From: Hylemonella sp. UBA6679
GTDB lineage: Bacteria; Pseudomonadota; Gammaproteobacteria; Burkholderiales; Burkholderiaceae_C
DNA: 26,460 bases
Assembly (NCBI GenBank): GCA_002454975.1
Contig: DKJZ01000006.1
Coordinates: 1 to 26,460 of the forward strand
Direction: 5' to 3'
Part shown: piece after piece, positions 1-7,850 of the stretch
Numbering within the stretch: position 1 is the stretch's first letter
Layout: each line of letters begins with the position of its first letter
Notes under the pieces: model-generated
Databases searched by the model: none
Told to the model about the DNA's origin: nothing
What the model saw: the letters and a program-made list of their open reading frames with translations, nothing else
Program-made: the position numbers and the translations under genes

Positions 1-165
1 CAGCTGCGCGTGCACCTGCAAAGCATCGGGCACCCCATTTTGGGAGACAGGCTTTACGGACAGGCACCCCATGCTGAGCGCTTGATGCTGCACGCTTGCG
101 AACTCGGGCTGCCCCACCCAAGCCGTGGCGAGTTGCAGCATTGGCACAGTGCTGTGCCCTTCTGA
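1..165 (+). CDS. RluA-family pseudouridine synthase, C-terminal end (partial)
   Basis: The reading frame is open from the first base and stops at 163-165, giving about 54 residues. The peptide begins QLRVHLQSIGHPILGDRLYG, the conserved C-terminal block of RluA/RluC/RluD-type synthases (Q-x-R-x-H then G-H-P-I-x-G-D-x-x-Y-G), and ends with the usual HACELGLPHP-type segment. Such enzymes isomerise uridine to pseudouridine in 23S rRNA or tRNA. The catalytic Asp domain lies outside the window, so the specific member (RluA, RluC or RluD) cannot be decided. The short C-terminus without an extension would suit an RluA-like protein. Confidence is high for the family and low for the specificity. Confidence 0.85.
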   Translation, partial: QLRVHLQSIGHPILGDRLYGQAPHAERLMLHACELGLPHPSRGELQHWHSAVPF

Positions 166-169
166 TGTC

Positions 170-210
170 TTGACATAGATCAGCACGCGCCAGCCCCACG
201 GCCCTAAGCT
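170..210 (+). promoter_or_regulatory. Possible FNR/Anr-type box and promoter for the yqjD-yqjE pair
   Basis: TTGACATAGATCAG at 170-183 fits the FNR-family dyad TTGAT-N4-ATCAA at eight of ten positions. It is the only dyad of this quality in the 73-base gap before the first gene. A class II FNR promoter places the box centre at -41.5. From the centre at 176.5 that predicts a start near 218 and a -10 near 205-210, where TAAGCT (3 of 6) is found. TTGACA also equals a perfect sigma70 -35, but nothing resembling a -10 lies 16-18 bases further on. The role is inferred. Confidence 0.4.
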
Positions 211-238
211 GGAGCCTTCTTTTTACCCGGAGTACGGC

Positions 239-550
239 ATGCTGGAAATGAGCCCTTTTCACAAAGACAAAATGATGAGCGACCTGCGTCAGGTCATCCA
301 CGATGCAGAAGAAGTGATCAAGGTCTTGGCCGAACAAACCGGTCAAGAAGCCGAGAAATTACGCGGTCGCATGGAGTCGCGCTTGAGCGAGGCCCGCAAC
401 GAGCTGGGCAAACTGCAAGACCAAGCGGCCCAACACGTCCGCCAGGCCTACCACAGCACCGATGAGTTTGTGCACCACCACCCCTGGGCCACCGCCGGGG
501 CTGCCGCAGGGCTGGGTGTGGTGCTGGGCATGCTGATGGCGCGACGCTGA
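239..550 (+). CDS. DUF883/YqjD-ElaB-like membrane-anchored protein
   Basis: A 103-residue protein with a long charged amphipathic helical region (about residues 10-75: DLRQVIHDAEEVIKVLAEQ and following) and one C-terminal membrane segment after HHPWATAGAAAGLGVVLG, ending MARR. This is the layout of the DUF883 family (YqjD, ElaB, YgaM). E. coli members are inner-membrane proteins that bind ribosomes through the N-terminus in stationary phase. GGAG lies 6 bases before the ATG at 239, which supports this start; an internal ATG at 248 is possible. The next gene begins 2 bases after the stop, as in the yqjD-yqjE arrangement. The ribosome role is family knowledge and was not tested here. Confidence 0.82.
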   Translation: MLEMSPFHKDKMMSDLRQVIHDAEEVIKVLAEQTGQEAEKLRGRMESRLSEARNELGKLQDQAAQHVRQAYHSTDEFVHHHPWATAGAAAGLGVVLGMLMARR

Positions 551-552
551 CG

Positions 553-888
553 ATGGGCTCGCCTGATTCATCCCGCGGCTGGCTCAGCCTGCTGCTTGAT
601 GCTGCGATGCAACTGGGCAGCCAAACCCTGCGTGAACGTTGGGCCGAGCTCAACCTGCGCTGGGCGCAAGAGAAAGTGGACATCTTGCAAACCCTGCTGC
701 GCGCAGCCATCGCCCTGATGCTGCTGGGCCTGGGCGCGCTGCTTCTGGTGGCCTGGGTGGTGCTGGCTTTTTGGGAGACCCACGGTTTGCTCATCATGGC
801 GAGTCTGGGCGCCATCTTGCTGGCCGCGGGCGGCTGGATGCTCGATCGGCTGCGTTGGCAGCTGCAGCTGCCCGACCGCTCGGCCTGA
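553..888 (+). CDS. YqjE-like phage-holin-family membrane protein
   Basis: A 111-residue protein with an N-terminal amphipathic part (about 1-45, containing RERWAELNLRWAQEKVD) followed by two hydrophobic segments. These are about residues 50-72 (AAIALMLLGLGALLLVAWVV) and 78-97 (LLIMASLGAILLAAGGWML), and the protein ends with a short polar tail. This matches the YqjE / putative holin-X (DUF1469) family that accompanies YqjD-type genes. Its biochemical role is unknown. It starts 2 bases after the yqjD-like stop, so the two are almost certainly co-transcribed. A third gene, yqjK, sometimes found in this unit, is absent. The 3' end lies 2 bases from the end of a convergent gene, leaving no room for a separate terminator. 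Confidence 0.8.
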   Translation: MGSPDSSRGWLSLLLDAAMQLGSQTLRERWAELNLRWAQEKVDILQTLLRAAIALMLLGLGALLLVAWVVLAFWETHGLLIMASLGAILLAAGGWMLDRLRWQLQLPDRSA

Positions 889-890
889 GC

Positions 891-1673
891 TTAGGGCAAG
901 CGCGTGTCTTGCCCCTGAAAACCACCGCTGCGCAAGGTGACCACCAGGGTGTCGCGGTGGCCGCCTGGCGCACTGCTGACAGGCTGGATGGGCGTGGTTT
1001 CATGGATGACGCGCGCGTCATCGAGCAGCAACACCGACCACGGCTGGGTCAGCGTGAAGCGTTGACCGTGCGGGCTGCTCGCATCAAACACCCGGGTCTC
1101 GCCGCCTTTGACGCCTTGGCGCTCAATCATGAACACCGCCACCAGGTCCACACCGTCACGGTGCGCACCCTCAGGCGTAGGCCGGCCAATGCCGTCGGTG
1201 GTGTCAATGCGAAACTGGTGCGCCTCGACAAACCAGGGCTGCGCACCGCGCAAGTTGCTGGCCACGTGGGCCAACCACACCAACAAGGCATGCCAGGCTG
1301 GATGGTGGTTCACACGTTCGTCCATGGGCGCAAACATGCGGTGCATGCCGCCATGCAAGGCGTTGTAAGCCAAGGGCTGCCAATGCGCGCGGTGCGGCTG
1401 CTGGCTCACCGTGGCCCCATTCACCACAAAGCAGCTGTGACGCCGCCGCCGGTAACGCCCCCCGTCTTTGAGGTGGGCATCCGGTGGTAAATCTGACCAT
1501 GAAGGCAAAAGTTCGCTCAAACCCTCGTCCATCAAAGGCTGGTTGCTATCAATAGCGTAGCTAGACATGCCTTGAGCCACGCTCTGAGCGTCCAGGACGG
1601 CGTAGCCCTGGGCTTGCAAAACAGCGGGTAACACCGAAAGCTCGGTCAGCGGTGGGTGAAGGATGTCGGTCAT
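891..1673 (-). CDS. 2OG-Fe dioxygenase family protein (PF10014-like)
   Basis: A 260-residue protein. The HxD element of a 2-oxoglutarate/Fe(II) dioxygenase is visible as AHRDGVD (His171, Asp173). The distal His is in ARVIHETTPI (His224), and a following HRDTLVVTLR strand holds the Arg expected for the 2OG carboxylate. The GGETRVFD strand between them is typical of the PF10014 family, which includes amino-acid hydroxylases such as isoleucine dioxygenase. The substrate cannot be read from sequence. The ATG at 1673 forms a TGATG junction with the stop of the upstream hydrolase gene; a TTG one codon earlier is less likely. This is probably the last gene of the 5651-891 unit. It carries a Comamonadaceae-like short dyad (GCTATCAATAGC) in its variable N-terminal region. 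Confidence 0.82.
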   Translation of the reverse strand: MTDILHPPLTELSVLPAVLQAQGYAVLDAQSVAQGMSSYAIDSNQPLMDEGLSELLPSWSDLPPDAHLKDGGRYRRRRHSCFVVNGATVSQQPHRAHWQPLAYNALHGGMHRMFAPMDERVNHHPAWHALLVWLAHVASNLRGAQPWFVEAHQFRIDTTDGIGRPTPEGAHRDGVDLVAVFMIERQGVKGGETRVFDASSPHGQRFTLTQPWSVLLLDDARVIHETTPIQPVSSAPGGHRDTLVVTLRSGGFQGQDTRLP

Positions 1674-2854
1674 CAACGCAGCAAACTGGCATACACCAGG
1701 TTGCGAAACAAGGGGCGGTAGTAGTCGCGCTGGTTGGGTGCTTGGATGAGCATGAGCGCAAACATGTCGAGCTTGGGGTCCACAAAGAAGGTGGTGCCCG
1801 CAATGCCACCCCAGTAATACAAACCCACCGAACCCGGCACCGAGGTTTCGCCCAAGCTGGTGCGCACCGCAAAGCCCAAGCCAAAGCCATGGCCGGGTGG
1901 CAGCAAGGTGCCCAGATCGCCGTGGTGCAAGGGGATGTCGCCCAGGTGGTCGGCAGTCATGAAGTCGATGATGTGCGGCGCCAACAAGCGCATGCCATCC
2001 AACTCCCCTTTGTTGAGCATGAACTGCAAAAAGCGCGCGTAGTCTTGCGCGGTGGACACCAAGCCGCCGCCGCCCGACTCGAGCGCAGGGGTTTTGCGCA
2101 CATCAATCACCCGCATGGGCACACCACCATCGGGGTCGTGCGGGAAAGGCTCGGCAATGCGGTCCCACTGCGCTTGCGGCACGGCAAAGGCCGTGTCGTG
2201 CATGCCCAGGGGCTGCAAGATGTTTTTCTGCAGGTACTCGCCCAGGCTGAGCCCGCTGACCACCTCCACCAGGCGGCCCAGCACATCGGTGGAGCGGCTG
2301 TACTCCCAAGCACTGCCGGGCTCAAAGGCCAAAGGCACACCAGCCAGCGCTTTGGAAAACGCGTCGTTGTCGCGCTCACGCGAGCCAATGTTGATCTGCG
2401 CGTACTGGCGTTGCACCGGCGACTGACCCAAAAACTCGTAGGTCAAGCCTGAGGTGTGGCGCAACAGGTCTTGGATGGTCATGGCGCGCTTGACCGGGTG
2501 CAACTGGCCTTGCGCGTCTTGCCAGGGGATGTTGGTGTATTCGGGCAGGTATTTAGCCACCGCATCGCCCAGAAGCAACTGGCCTTGCTCCATCAACATC
2601 ATGACCGCCACCGAGACGATGGGCTTGGTCATAGAGTAAATGCGAAACAGGCTATCCAGGCGCATGGGGCTTTGCACCAGCGGGTCTTGCCAACCCACTT
2701 TGTCAAACATGGCCACCTGGCCATGGCGCGCAACCATCATCACCGCGCCAGGCAAGCGCTGACGCTTGACCTCGTCTTGCATGACCGCGCGCAGGCGGGC
2801 CAGGCGCTCAGGGCACAAGCCCAGATCAGCAGCGGGTGTGAGGGTCGGGGTCAT
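1673..2854 (-). CDS. Serine hydrolase, class C beta-lactamase fold (family VIII esterase-like)
   Basis: A 393-residue protein from the ATG at 2854. Catalytic motifs of the beta-lactamase/transpeptidase-like superfamily are visible: SMTK (Ser74, Lys77), a Tyr motif in WEYSRSTDVLG, and a C-terminal WGG in YYWGGIAGTTFF. WGG in place of KTG is typical of EstB-like family VIII carboxylesterases rather than true AmpC. No signal peptide is seen, which argues for a cytoplasmic esterase and against cell-wall function. A longer ORF begins at 2893, but that start lies inside the upstream gene (stop 2862). The ATG at 2854 sits 7 bases after that stop and is preferred. Neighbours (acyl-CoA ligase, methyltransferase, dioxygenase) suggest a small-molecule role, but the substrate is unknown. 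Confidence 0.82.
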   Translation of the reverse strand: MTPTLTPAADLGLCPERLARLRAVMQDEVKRQRLPGAVMMVARHGQVAMFDKVGWQDPLVQSPMRLDSLFRIYSMTKPIVSVAVMMLMEQGQLLLGDAVAKYLPEYTNIPWQDAQGQLHPVKRAMTIQDLLRHTSGLTYEFLGQSPVQRQYAQINIGSRERDNDAFSKALAGVPLAFEPGSAWEYSRSTDVLGRLVEVVSGLSLGEYLQKNILQPLGMHDTAFAVPQAQWDRIAEPFPHDPDGGVPMRVIDVRKTPALESGGGGLVSTAQDYARFLQFMLNKGELDGMRLLAPHIIDFMTADHLGDIPLHHGDLGTLLPPGHGFGLGFAVRTSLGETSVPGSVGLYYWGGIAGTTFFVDPKLDMFALMLIQAPNQRDYYRPLFRNLVYASLLR

Positions 2855-2861
2855 GGGCAAC

Positions 2862-3881
2862 TCAAGCGTGACGTTGACGGGCCAAGGCCGCACCTGCAGC
2901 CAAGGCTTGCAGCTTCTTCATGGCCACCTCGCGGTCCATGGGCGCCAAGCCACAGTTGGTGCAGGGGAAGAGCCGGTTTTTCGGCACAAACTGCAAAGCG
3001 CGGCCGATGGTGTCGGCCACCTCTTCGGGGGTTTCAATCACATCGCTGGCCACATCGATCACGCCCACCATCACGTCTTTGCCTTCAAGCAATTTCATCA
3101 GGTCTGGTGGCACATGCGAGTGGTAGCACTCCAAGCTCACCTGCTGGATGCTGCTCTTGGCCAATGCGGGGAACACCAGCTCGTACTGGCGCCATTCGTT
3201 GCCAAGTTTTTCTTTCCAATCGTTGTTGGCCTGGATGCCATAGCCATAGCAAATGTGCACGGCGGTGGTGCAGGTCAGGCCTTGGGCGGCGCGCTCCAGG
3301 GCTTTGACGCCCCAGTCGGCGGCGTCTTTCATGTAGACGTTGAAGGCTGGCTCGTCAAACTGGATGATGTCCACACCATCGGCCTGCAAAGCCAGGGCTT
3401 CCTGGTTGAGCAGCTCAGCAAAGGCCATGGCCATCTTGATTTTGTCGCCGTAAAAATTGTCGGCCACGGTGTCGACAATCGTCATCGGGCCAGGCAGCGT
3501 GAACTTGATTTTTTTCTTGGTGTGCGCGCGCAAAACCTTGGCTTCAGCAGCGTGCACACGGCCTTTGAGTTTGAGGGCCGAGATCACCTGGGGCACCATG
3601 GCGTCGTAGCGGTTGTCGCGGATGCCCATTTTGACCTTGTGATCAAAGTCGATGCCCTCGACCATTTCCAAAAAACCGTGCACAAAGTGCTGGCGTGACT
3701 GTTCGCCATCGCCAATGATGTCCAAGCCAGCGTCTTCCTGGGCTTTGATCCACAAGAGCGTGGCGTCTTTTTTGGCTTGGGCGAGTTCTTCGCCCTGGGC
3801 CTTCCATTGGGGCCAGAGTTTGTGGGTTTCAGACAGCCAGGCGGGTTTGGGCAGGCTGCCAGCGATGGTGGCTTCAAACAT
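2862..3881 (-). CDS. Short cobalamin-independent methionine synthase-like protein (core MetE)
   Basis: A 339-residue protein equivalent to only the C-terminal catalytic barrel of MetE, which is usually about 750 residues. All zinc ligands are present: His209 and Cys211 in AVHICYG, Glu251 in SLECYHSH, and a Cys in PCTNCGLA (Cys310). The N-terminus MFEATIAGSLPKP matches the start of the barrel (G-S-[FL]-P). Stand-alone core MetE proteins include folate-independent methionine synthases (Mes families). One of these, MesD, works with a DUF1852 partner (MesX) that is not next to this gene. GGAG lies just before the ATG at 3881, and the start lies 75 bases after the acyl-CoA ligase stop. It could make methionine from an alternative methyl donor or demethylate another compound; the sequence does not decide. 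Confidence 0.85.
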   Translation of the reverse strand: MFEATIAGSLPKPAWLSETHKLWPQWKAQGEELAQAKKDATLLWIKAQEDAGLDIIGDGEQSRQHFVHGFLEMVEGIDFDHKVKMGIRDNRYDAMVPQVISALKLKGRVHAAEAKVLRAHTKKKIKFTLPGPMTIVDTVADNFYGDKIKMAMAFAELLNQEALALQADGVDIIQFDEPAFNVYMKDAADWGVKALERAAQGLTCTTAVHICYGYGIQANNDWKEKLGNEWRQYELVFPALAKSSIQQVSLECYHSHVPPDLMKLLEGKDVMVGVIDVASDVIETPEEVADTIGRALQFVPKNRLFPCTNCGLAPMDREVAMKKLQALAAGAALARQRHA

Positions 3882-3956
3882 GCATTTCTCCAGAAAACGG
3901 CATTGTGGCAGAGGCCAGGCTCTGCGCGGTGTTGAGGTGTATGAACCAAGAGCCCA

Positions 3957-5651
3957 TCAGGTGGCGGCTTCGGCCTCTTGCAGCGCACGCCACATGACCT
4001 TGCCGCTGCCACTTTTGGGCAAGGCCTTGACGAACTGAACCACCCGCGGCACTTTGTACACGGCCATGTTGTCGCGGCACCAAGCCACGATGTCGGCCTC
4101 ACTCACCTGGCCTTCTAAGCCCGGGCGCAGCACCACCACCGCCTTGACCGACTCGCCACGGTAGCTGTCGCGCGTGGCGATGATGCAGGCCTCCACAATG
4201 GCAGGATGGCGAAACATCAAAGCTTCGACCTCGGCGGGCCACACCTTGAAGCCCGAGGCGTTGATCATGCGTTTGAGGCGGTCGGTCAAAAAGAAATAAC
4301 CCTCTTCGTCCACCCGGCCCAAGTCACCGGTGCGGAAAAAGCGCTTGCCGTCCAACTCAAAAAACGCCTGTGCGGTGGCATCGGGCCGCTTCCAGTAGCC
4401 CTCAAACACCTCGGGGCCGCACACCACAATCTCGCCTTGCTCACCAACGGGCAGCTCTTGCAAGGTCTCGGGGTCGACCACCCGCGCATCGGTGCTCATG
4501 AAGGGAATGCCCAGGCACTGCTGTTTGGCGGCATCGGGCGGGTTGGTGTGCGAGGGCGCGGCGGTTTCGGTCAGGCCATAGCCCTCCACATAACGCAGAC
4601 CAAACTGCTCGAGCAAACGCTGCGCCACAGCCTGGGGCATGGCCGCGCCGCCCCCGCCGATGTACACAATGCTGGAGAGGTCGTACTTGTCAAAGTGTGG
4701 GCTGCCCAGCAGGTCGATCACCATGGTGGGGATGTTGGTCCAGTGGGTGATGCGGCGCTTGGAAATCAAGCGCCCGGCCAGGTCACGGTCCCAACGCGGC
4801 ATCACCACCAAGGTGGCGCCCAAGGCAATGCTGGCGTGCATCATGCTCACCATGCCGGTGATGTGAAACATCGGCACGGCCGCCAGGGTGATGTTCTCTG
4901 CGGTGCTGTTGCCCCACAAGCCGCTGCTGATGGCGTTGTGCATGATGCTGCGGTGGGTGTGCATGCAGCCCTTGGGCAGCCCGGTGGTGCCACTGGTGTA
5001 GGGCAGCACCGCCAGGTCGTGCGGACCGGCTGTCAAAGGGGCAGGTGCGGTGGTGCAGGCCAAGGCCTGCGTCCAGGTGTGCACCTGTGCGCCTTGGGGC
5101 GCTGGCAATGCGTGGCGGGTGTAAAGCCAGTCGTGCCAGCCAGCCGGAGGGGCTTCGTCGCCTTGCACAGCGGCATCGAAGGTGTCGGTGAAATGGGTCA
5201 CCACCACATGCTTGAGCCCGGTCTGACCCTGGGCCACCAAAGCGTCGCTGGCAGCTGCCAGATCGCTGGCCAGGTCAGCGGTGGTGATGGCCACGGCCGC
5301 GTCGGGGTCGGTGATGTAGTGCTTGAGTTCTTCGGCACGGTTCATAGGGTTGACCGGCACCACCACCGCGTTGGCACGCAAAATGGCAAAGTGCGCAATC
5401 ACCAGCTGTGGGCAGTTTTGCATATTGAGCACCACACGGTCGCCCTTTTGCACCCCCAGACCTTGTAAATAGGCTGCTAGCTGCTCTGTTTTTTGCAGCA
5501 AATCGCGGTAGCTGATGGTGCTGCCAAAAAACACCAGCGCGTCTTTGTCGGGGTAGCGTCGGGCGCTGATGGCCAGGTTCTCCCACAAAGGCATGGCTGG
5601 CGGGTTGATCGCGTGAGGCAGTCGCTTGGGCCAAACGGCGTGGTGTCTCAT
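3957..5651 (-). CDS. AMP-forming acyl-CoA ligase (long/medium-chain fatty acid type)
   Basis: A 564-residue ANL-superfamily enzyme. The phosphate loop YTSGTTGLPKG is at about residues 218-228, followed by YVEGYGLTETAA, the RTGDLG motif, the hinge DRLKRMINASGFKVWPAEVE, and the C-terminal lysine motif PKSGSGK (Lys551). It adenylates a carboxylic acid with ATP and forms its CoA thioester. Overall features resemble long- or medium-chain fatty acyl-CoA synthetases (FadD/AlkK-like), but substrate range cannot be read off. The frame is open further upstream, but the ATG at 5651 is preceded by AAGGAGA at ideal spacing and gives the normal family N-terminus. It is probably the first gene of a four-gene unit running to 891 and is divergent from aapJ. 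Confidence 0.88.
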   Translation of the reverse strand: MRHHAVWPKRLPHAINPPAMPLWENLAISARRYPDKDALVFFGSTISYRDLLQKTEQLAAYLQGLGVQKGDRVVLNMQNCPQLVIAHFAILRANAVVVPVNPMNRAEELKHYITDPDAAVAITTADLASDLAAASDALVAQGQTGLKHVVVTHFTDTFDAAVQGDEAPPAGWHDWLYTRHALPAPQGAQVHTWTQALACTTAPAPLTAGPHDLAVLPYTSGTTGLPKGCMHTHRSIMHNAISSGLWGNSTAENITLAAVPMFHITGMVSMMHASIALGATLVVMPRWDRDLAGRLISKRRITHWTNIPTMVIDLLGSPHFDKYDLSSIVYIGGGGAAMPQAVAQRLLEQFGLRYVEGYGLTETAAPSHTNPPDAAKQQCLGIPFMSTDARVVDPETLQELPVGEQGEIVVCGPEVFEGYWKRPDATAQAFFELDGKRFFRTGDLGRVDEEGYFFLTDRLKRMINASGFKVWPAEVEALMFRHPAIVEACIIATRDSYRGESVKAVVVLRPGLEGQVSEADIVAWCRDNMAVYKVPRVVQFVKALPKSGSGKVMWRALQEAEAAT

Positions 5652-5739
5652 CTCTGTCTCCTTCTTCACACAGCTTAACGCCAGTTCAGCCTGCGCAGCA
5701 TCGGTAGCTTCCCCAGCGCGGCGTCTGTGCGTATGCCGC

Positions 5740-5770
5740 TTGGCACAGCCGTCAAATTTCGCATTAGACT
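5740..5770 (+). promoter_or_regulatory. Weak candidate promoter for aapJ
   Basis: In the 187-base gap between the divergent acyl-CoA ligase and aapJ, TTGGCA at 5740-5745 (5 of 6 to the sigma70 -35) is followed after 19 bases by TAGACT at 5765-5770 (4 of 6 to the -10). The spacing is longer than ideal. The rest of the gap shows no clear dyad or riboswitch-like structure. AAGGA at 5826-5830 is the ribosome binding site for the ATG at 5839. Confidence 0.25.
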
Positions 5771-5838
5771 TTGACCCACGCCTTATCAAGCCATCTCAAC
5801 AAGCCACCTCACCAACCTCCACCACAAGGATCCCGCCC

Positions 5839-6867
5839 ATGAAACACCTTGCACGCGCCCTGAGCTTTGCCACACTGACCGCCACCTTGGGCCTGGCCTT
5901 GCCCGCCCAGGCTGGCAAAACACTCGATGGCATCAAAGCACGTGGCCAGGTGGTGTGCGGGGTCAACACCGGCTTGGCAGGATTTGGTGCTGCCGACTCC
6001 AACGGCAAATGGAGCGGGCTGGACGTGGATGTCTGCCGCGCCACAGCCGCTGCGGTGCTGGGCGATGGCGAGAAGGTGAAATACGTGCCCCTGAATGCGC
6101 AACAGCGCTTCACGGCGCTGCAGTCTGGCGAGATCGACATCCTGTCGCGCAACACCACCTTCAGCCTCACACGAGACGCCTCGCTGGGCATGCACATGAC
6201 CGCCGTGGTTTACTACGACGGACAAGGCTTCATGGTGCCGGTCAAGAGCAAGGTCAAGAGCGCCAAGCAGCTCAAAGGTGCCACGGTGTGCGTGCAAGCG
6301 GGCACCACCACCGAGAAAAACATGACCGACTACTCGCGGGCCAACGACCTCAAGCTCAAACCGGTGGTGTTTGAAAAACTTGAAGCCGCCACGGGTGCGT
6401 ATTTCTCAGGCCGCTGCGCGGCCTACACCACCGACGCCTCTGGCCTGGCCTCGACCCGCAACAAAGAAGCCAAGAACCCAGACGAACACGTGATCCTGCC
6501 CGAGCTCATTTCCAAAGAGCCCTTGGGCCCGATGGTGCGCCGCGGCGATGACGAGTGGTTCGCGATTGTGAAATGGGTGGTGTATGGCCTGATCGAAGCC
6601 GAGGAATACGGCATCACCCAAGCCAATGTGGAGCAGATGAAAACCAGCACCGACCCAGCCATCGCCCGCATTTTGGGCACCGGTGAAGACATGGGCAAAC
6701 TGCTGGGCCTGGAGCGCGATTGGCTGGCCAAGGCCATCAAAACCACCGGCAACTACGGCGAGATGTTTGAGCGCAATGTGGGCAGCCAATCGCCCTTGAA
6801 ACTCCAGCGTGGCCTCAACAAGCAATGGAACAAGGGCGGCTTGATGTATGCCCCACCCATCCGCTGA
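5839..6867 (+). CDS. aapJ: General L-amino acid ABC transporter, periplasmic binding protein AapJ
   Basis: A 342-residue protein, the usual length of AapJ/BztA. A signal peptide is clear (MKHLARALSF, hydrophobic stretch, cleavage after LPAQA near residue 25). The mature part opens with TLDGIKARGQVVCGVNTGLAGF, followed by WSGLDVDVCRA, typical of polar amino acid binding proteins (SBP_bac_3). It delivers a broad range of L-amino acids to the AapQM permease. The ATG at 5839 is chosen because AAGGA stands 8 bases upstream and the signal peptide begins there; the open frame extends further 5' without family support. The stop overlaps the start of aapQ by 20 bases. The rest of the importer follows directly. 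Confidence 0.93.
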   Translation: MKHLARALSFATLTATLGLALPAQAGKTLDGIKARGQVVCGVNTGLAGFGAADSNGKWSGLDVDVCRATAAAVLGDGEKVKYVPLNAQQRFTALQSGEIDILSRNTTFSLTRDASLGMHMTAVVYYDGQGFMVPVKSKVKSAKQLKGATVCVQAGTTTEKNMTDYSRANDLKLKPVVFEKLEAATGAYFSGRCAAYTTDASGLASTRNKEAKNPDEHVILPELISKEPLGPMVRRGDDEWFAIVKWVVYGLIEAEEYGITQANVEQMKTSTDPAIARILGTGEDMGKLLGLERDWLAKAIKTTGNYGEMFERNVGSQSPLKLQRGLNKQWNKGGLMYAPPIR

Positions 6868-7846
6868 TCAGCGCGCCGTGATGCGCTGGCGCAGCCGAGC
6901 CTTCGCAGGCAAGGTTTACCAAGCCTTGCTGCTGGCTGTGTTGTTCGCGTTGGCCTGGTGGTTGGTGAGCAACACCGCGGCCAACATGAAGGCGCGCGGC
7001 ATCCAAAGTGGCTTTGATTTTTTATGGCAAAGCGCTGGCTTTGACATCGGCGAAGGCCTGCTCGACTATGACCCGGGCCAGCCCTTTTGGCGCGCCTTTG
7101 CCGTGGGCACGCTCAACACCTTGCGCGTGGCCTTGGTGGGCATTGTGCTGACCACCCTGCTGGGCACGCTCATTGGGGTGGGCCGCTTGGCACGCAATGC
7201 CTTGGTGCGCGCTTTGTGCAGCGCTTACGTGGAGCTGTTTCGCAACATCCCTTTGCTGCTGCAGTTGCTCATGTGGTACTTGCTGCTGACCGATCTGCTG
7301 CCCGATGTGGACCAGGCTTGGCAAGTGCTTGAAGGTGCGGTGTTCTTGAGCAAAGGGGGTTTGAGTTTTCCTGTTTTAGAAGGCGGCGCGTGGAGCGTGC
7401 CCACGCCAGGCGCTTTTGCCATGGAAGGCGGCGGCTCGCTCACGCCTGAATTTTTGGCCCTGCTCGCGGGTTTGACGCTCTACACCGCTGCTTTCGTGGC
7501 TGAGGTGGTGCGCTCAGGTCTGCAGGCGGTGCCGCGTGGGCAAACCGAGGCTGCGCTTTCCCTGGGCTTGAGCCGGGCGCATGTGTTGCGGCATGTCACC
7601 CTGCCCCAAGCCCTCAAGGTGATTGTGCCGCCCATGACCAACCAGTTTTTGAACCTCACCAAAAACTCATCCTTGGCCGTGGCCATTGGTTACCCCGATG
7701 TGGTGTCGATTGCCAACACCTCCATCAACCAAACCGGCCGTGCGCTTGAGTGCATCGCCGTCATCATGGTGGTGTACCTGTGCACCTCGCTGCTCACCGC
7801 CTGGCTGATGAGCCGCCTGAACCAACGCGCCCTGCGCGCGGGCTGA
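6848..7846 (+). CDS. aapQ: General L-amino acid ABC transporter permease AapQ
   Basis: A 332-residue membrane protein of the HisM/GlnP permease family. The first membrane segment is near residues 20-40 (ALLLAVLFALAWWLVSNTAA). The substrate-family block PFWRAFAVGTLNTLRVALVG follows, and the EAA loop is GLQAVPRGQTEAALSLGLS. It forms the inner-membrane channel with AapM. The ATG at 6848 lies inside the aapJ 3' end, with AAGGG upstream, suggesting translational coupling; an ATG at 6881 is an alternative. It is somewhat shorter than Rhizobium AapQ (about 400 residues), with a shorter central loop, but intact. aapM begins 4 bases after its stop. Confidence 0.9.
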   Translation: MPHPSADQRAVMRWRSRAFAGKVYQALLLAVLFALAWWLVSNTAANMKARGIQSGFDFLWQSAGFDIGEGLLDYDPGQPFWRAFAVGTLNTLRVALVGIVLTTLLGTLIGVGRLARNALVRALCSAYVELFRNIPLLLQLLMWYLLLTDLLPDVDQAWQVLEGAVFLSKGGLSFPVLEGGAWSVPTPGAFAMEGGGSLTPEFLALLAGLTLYTAAFVAEVVRSGLQAVPRGQTEAALSLGLSRAHVLRHVTLPQALKVIVPPMTNQFLNLTKNSSLAVAIGYPDVVSIANTSINQTGRALECIAVIMVVYLCTSLLTAWLMSRLNQRALRAG

Positions 7847-7850
7847 CCCC

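Noticed and set aside
639..1490. A 283-residue open frame on the plus strand across the yqjE-like gene and the 2OG dioxygenase
   Set aside because: It has Arg/Ala/His-rich low-information composition, lies antisense to a gene with clear catalytic motifs, and shows no family signature. It is a shadow frame of GC-rich coding DNA.
1673..2893. Calling the hydrolase an AmpC beta-lactamase resistance gene
   Set aside because: There is no signal peptide, the KTG motif is replaced by WGG, and the genetic setting is metabolic. An esterase-type family VIII enzyme fits better.
3908..3925. GCAGAG-N6-CTCTGC hairpin between the acyl-CoA ligase and the MetE-like gene as a terminator
   Set aside because: The stem is only six pairs with no T tract on the minus strand. 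The two genes are probably co-transcribed.
4206..5468. A 420-residue plus-strand frame opposite the acyl-CoA ligase
   Set aside because: The minus strand carries all ANL-superfamily motifs. The plus frame is His/Gly/Gln-rich with no recognisable domain.
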